Shown piece after piece: positions 5,848 to 8,074 of a stretch of DNA of 8,074 nucleotides. Every line of letters begins with the position of its first letter. Positions within the stretch are counted from its first letter, which is position 1. Location: NCBI GenBank assembly GCA_965372015.1, contig CBDVAP010000133.1:1-8074 (forward strand), read 5' to 3'. Under the pieces are notes generated by a model. It was not told where the DNA came from. It did no database searches and worked only from the letters and a program-made list of their open reading frames with translations. A program made the position numbers and the translations under genes. The stretch is from JACZSB01 sp965372015 (lineage in GTDB: Bacteria > Fidelibacterota > Marinisomatia > SCGC-AAA003-L08 > TS1B11).

Positions 5848-7614
5848 TTACCGAATCCTCATGCCGTTTTGATCGAAGACTTCCCTCAGTCCCATTTTCT
5901 GCAATAGGGCCTTGAACCGGGGCTCGGCCTGGAGAAAATCAAATTCCGGATCATACAACCACAATCCCAATTGCGAGGGGTTTTCATAGGCTTTCTCCAA
6001 CAGGCTGAGGGCCTTCTCCTGTTCACCAATGATGGCATAGAGGCGCGCAGCCCATAATGGGCTTTCCTGTTCCCGCTGCTGGAGCTCACCGTTAGACCTT
6101 AGTGAATCACGAACCGCGTATACTTTCTCCTGGTTCCCCATTGCCCACTCGGCCTGCAGCTGATCGAATAAATCACCCGCATCTTCCGCCTCGGCCGCGG
6201 CTTCCGCGTAGCGGCCCTGCTGCATGAGGATTTCACGCTCTGCCGACGCAACTCTACCGGGCGCCATCCAATGGTCGGGAGCCAGCTCCAAAGCGGCCTT
6301 AAAGTATTCCAGAGCTTTATCATACTGGTGGGTGGTGAAGGCGATGTTGCCGATTCCCATCAGGGGCGCGGGATTAAGGGGATCCAGCTCGTGGGCCCAC
6401 CGAATCTCGCCAAGGCTCTCATCAAGCCTGCCCCTACGGAGCAAGAAAACGCCGTATTCCCAACGGGCATAGACATTATCGGGGTCCAGTTCCAGCGCCC
6501 GTCTGTAAGATAATTCGCTTGTGAGTAAGTCCACTTTATATTGGTAGTAAATCCCCAGACCCGTATGGACTTCCGGCAGGTTGGGATCCAGCTCCAGGGC
6601 TTTATCCAACGCCTGTTTCATCCGATTATAAGCATAATCGCTTTCCCAGCCGCCAAGCAATCGCATCATAACGTAGCTATGAGCCAAGGCCGCCCATGCC
6701 AAGGCGAAGGTGGAGTCCAGTGCTACGGCCTGCTCCAGGTATTCAACAACCTTGGGTGTGCTCTCTCGAGTCTCCAGCCAACGAAAATGCCAACCTTTGA
6801 GATATAGATTATAGGCCTCGGGGTTCACCTGCGGGGCGCTGGCCAGGTAGGACTCCTCCTCCGGCTTCAGGGCCAGCCCGATCTCTTTAGCTATAGCCCG
6901 GGCAACTCTCTTCTGCAGGGACAGTATGTCGGTCAGATTCCCCTCATAGTCGTTGGACCACAGGTGCTCATCAGAAGCGCCGTGGATCAGCTGGGCCGTG
7001 ATGCGCACCCGGTTCCCGGCCTTCAGGACCGAACCCTCCACCAGTGCATCCACACCCAGCTCACGGGCTATCTCCGGCAGCAGTTTATCGGTATCCTTGT
7101 AACGCATGGCCGAGGTGCGGGAGATCACTTTCAAGGCACTGAGGCGGGACAGGTTAGAAATGATGGCTTCGTGCATACCCTCTACAAAATAGTCCTGGTC
7201 AGGATCGCCCATCAAATTGGACAGCGGAAGGACGGCGATGGAGGTAATGGTGCCATCCCCAGAGGGCCGCCCCCACCAGCTCCACACCGCCACCAATATT
7301 GCTAGTGATGCAATGATCCCCAATGCCGTGTTACCGATAAATGGGCGGGTGTTAGTGGGAGCCTCAGCCTTTCCCTTGGTCCGCACAATCCCCTCAGCAG
7401 TGATATCGAATATCCAAGCCAGACCCATGGCAACGGGAAATCCGAGGCTCAGCAGAATAATCAGCAGCCGGCTAACCCAGGCCGGGATGCCCATGACTTC
7501 AAACGTGCCATCGATTATCTGGACGATGACGAAAGCGATACCGCCATAGAAGGCAGCTACACGGAAGACCCGGCGGCGGCGGAGTTCGGTAATGAAGGCG
7601 CTAAGATTGGGCAT
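5848..7614 (-). CDS. Three-TM signalling-type protein with COG5616/TolB-N-like domain and TPRs, no cyclase
   Basis: A 588-residue membrane protein. The head MPNLSAFITELRRRRVFRVA, TM helices at about 18-34 and 48-69, and the WIFDITAEGIVRT motif after the second form a module common in TPR proteins of FCB bacteria and Gemmatimonadota. A third TM lies at about 93-114. Residues 122-250 are the COG5616-like domain (IAVLPLSNLMGDPDQDYFVEG, IARELGVDALVEGSVL), clearly paralogous to residues 222-352 of the cyclase at 1100-3118. TPR-like repeats run from about 264 to 575 (repeated ALELDP motifs) and end in EPRFKALLQKMGL. No catalytic domain is visible, so it probably works through protein contacts; the function is unknown. 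The ATG has no Shine-Dalgarno site. It lies 61 bp after recX and upstream of the secreted-protein gene that shares its first 20 codons. Confidence 0.9.
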   Translation of the reverse strand: MPNLSAFITELRRRRVFRVAAFYGGIAFVIVQIIDGTFEVMGIPAWVSRLLIILLSLGFPVAMGLAWIFDITAEGIVRTKGKAEAPTNTRPFIGNTALGIIASLAILVAVWSWWGRPSGDGTITSIAVLPLSNLMGDPDQDYFVEGMHEAIISNLSRLSALKVISRTSAMRYKDTDKLLPEIARELGVDALVEGSVLKAGNRVRITAQLIHGASDEHLWSNDYEGNLTDILSLQKRVARAIAKEIGLALKPEEESYLASAPQVNPEAYNLYLKGWHFRWLETRESTPKVVEYLEQAVALDSTFALAWAALAHSYVMMRLLGGWESDYAYNRMKQALDKALELDPNLPEVHTGLGIYYQYKVDLLTSELSYRRALELDPDNVYARWEYGVFLLRRGRLDESLGEIRWAHELDPLNPAPLMGIGNIAFTTHQYDKALEYFKAALELAPDHWMAPGRVASAEREILMQQGRYAEAAAEAEDAGDLFDQLQAEWAMGNQEKVYAVRDSLRSNGELQQREQESPLWAARLYAIIGEQEKALSLLEKAYENPSQLGLWLYDPEFDFLQAEPRFKALLQKMGLREVFDQNGMRIR

Positions 7615-7619
7615 AGCGC

Positions 7620-7625
7620 AATATA
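7620..7625 (-). promoter_or_regulatory. Possible -10 element very close to the TPR gene start
   Basis: TATATT on the minus strand matches the -10 consensus at five of six positions and ends only 5 nt before the ATG at 7614. No convincing -35 is seen at 16-18 bp. If used, the mRNA would be leaderless or nearly so, which would fit the lack of a ribosome site. It could also be chance in an A/T-rich gap. Confidence 0.2.
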
Positions 7626-7675
7626 CTAAGGATTGACAGGTGGCCGATGCATGTTTTTACTAAGCCGGGACAGAC

Positions 7676-8074
7676 CTATTCCAATTGCTCAAGCACCCGG
7701 CCAATGATCTCCCAATCGTACCCCCGCCGCTGCAGAAAGCCCGTCAGCCGGTTGCGGCGCTTGTCCAGTGGCAGGCCCCTTGTGGACCGCCAACGCTTGC
7801 GGGCCAGGGGCAGTATGCCGGCGACTAAGTCCACCTCCCCAAAAGTCTCCCCAACGACTTGTTCAATGAGGTCAGGAGCGATCCCCTTGGCCCCCAGTTC
7901 CCGGCGCACCCGGCTTGGTCCCCAACCGGAATGGGCCCACTTCTCGCTGGCGAACAGGCGGGCAAACTGGGTGTCGCTCTGGTAGCCTTTGGCCTGGAAA
8001 TCTAAGAGGGTTTCGTTAATAAGGTCAGGGGAGAATGATTTCTGCTTGAGGCGTTCCCGAAGTTCCTTGGTGCT
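7676..8074 (-). CDS. recX: Regulatory protein RecX, C-terminal 132 residues (5' end cut by window edge)
   Basis: An open frame from the right edge to a TAG at 7676-7678. The translation carries the RecX signature: ELRERLKQKSFSPDLINELL, then LTDFQAKGYQSDTQFARLFA, then GWGPSRVRRELGAKGIAPDL, and a third helical module ending NRLTGFLQRRGYDWEIIGRV. RecX binds RecA filaments in the cytoplasm and limits their extension, restraining recombination and SOS induction. The three-helix repeats are all present; probably only a short N-terminal piece is missing, since family members are usually at least 150 residues. A GTG at 7907-7909 inside the frame is not the start, because conserved RecX sequence continues upstream of it. 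recA often precedes recX and may lie just beyond the edge. recX seems unrelated in function to the genes to its left. Confidence 0.93.
   Translation of the reverse strand, partial: STKELRERLKQKSFSPDLINETLLDFQAKGYQSDTQFARLFASEKWAHSGWGPSRVRRELGAKGIAPDLIEQVVGETFGEVDLVAGILPLARKRWRSTRGLPLDKRRNRLTGFLQRRGYDWEIIGRVLEQLE

Noticed and set aside
7676..7909. A 77-residue gene starting at GTG 7909
   Set aside because: It is the C-terminal part of recX; the frame stays open and conserved to the window edge, so this GTG is internal.

Overview
The window looks like a chromosomal stretch from a Gram-negative bacterium of the FCB group, in or near Neomarinimicrobiota, Calditrichota or KSB1. Three things point there. 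A secreted protein ends in the QNYPNPFNPST-type C-terminal sorting domain of type IX secretion. A DUF5020-like (Tsx-like) outer-membrane protein is present. Several members of a TPR family that starts with MPNL..ELRRRRVFRVAA, or with a class III cyclase domain, lie close together. The phylum is an inference; there is no rRNA or marker gene to fix it.

All six recognisable genes lie on the minus strand, so they read from right to left. From the right edge: a partial recX (7676-8074, 5' end missing); a three-TM, cyclase-less sensor-like protein with a COG5616/TolB-N-like domain and TPRs (5848-7614); a large secreted protein with a possible glycoside-hydrolase-like fold and a T9SS tail (3315-5636); a class III adenylate cyclase with one TM, a COG5616-like domain and TPRs (1100-3118); the DUF5020-like outer-membrane beta-barrel (359-1018); and the first 60 codons of a second cyclase almost identical to the first (1-182). 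Gaps between genes are 61 to about 211 bp, so no gene-free stretch exceeds 300 bp. No tRNA, rRNA, CRISPR array or insertion sequence was seen.

Apart from recX, the pattern is an alternation of COG5616-TPR signalling proteins (three in 8 kb) with single cell-envelope or secreted proteins. Each envelope gene lies just downstream of one signalling gene. A plausible but untested reading is that each membrane-anchored TPR protein governs, or works with, the exported protein next to it, with cAMP as output where the cyclase head is present.

The most unusual feature is modular shuffling of 5' gene ends. The secreted enzyme-like gene begins with about 60 nt matching the start of the neighbouring TPR gene. 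The two cyclase genes share 171 of 182 bases of their 5' ends, and that similarity stops at the start codon. Candidate promoters with a TTG-rich -35 and a 17-bp spacer can be drawn in front of three of the genes, but they are weak.
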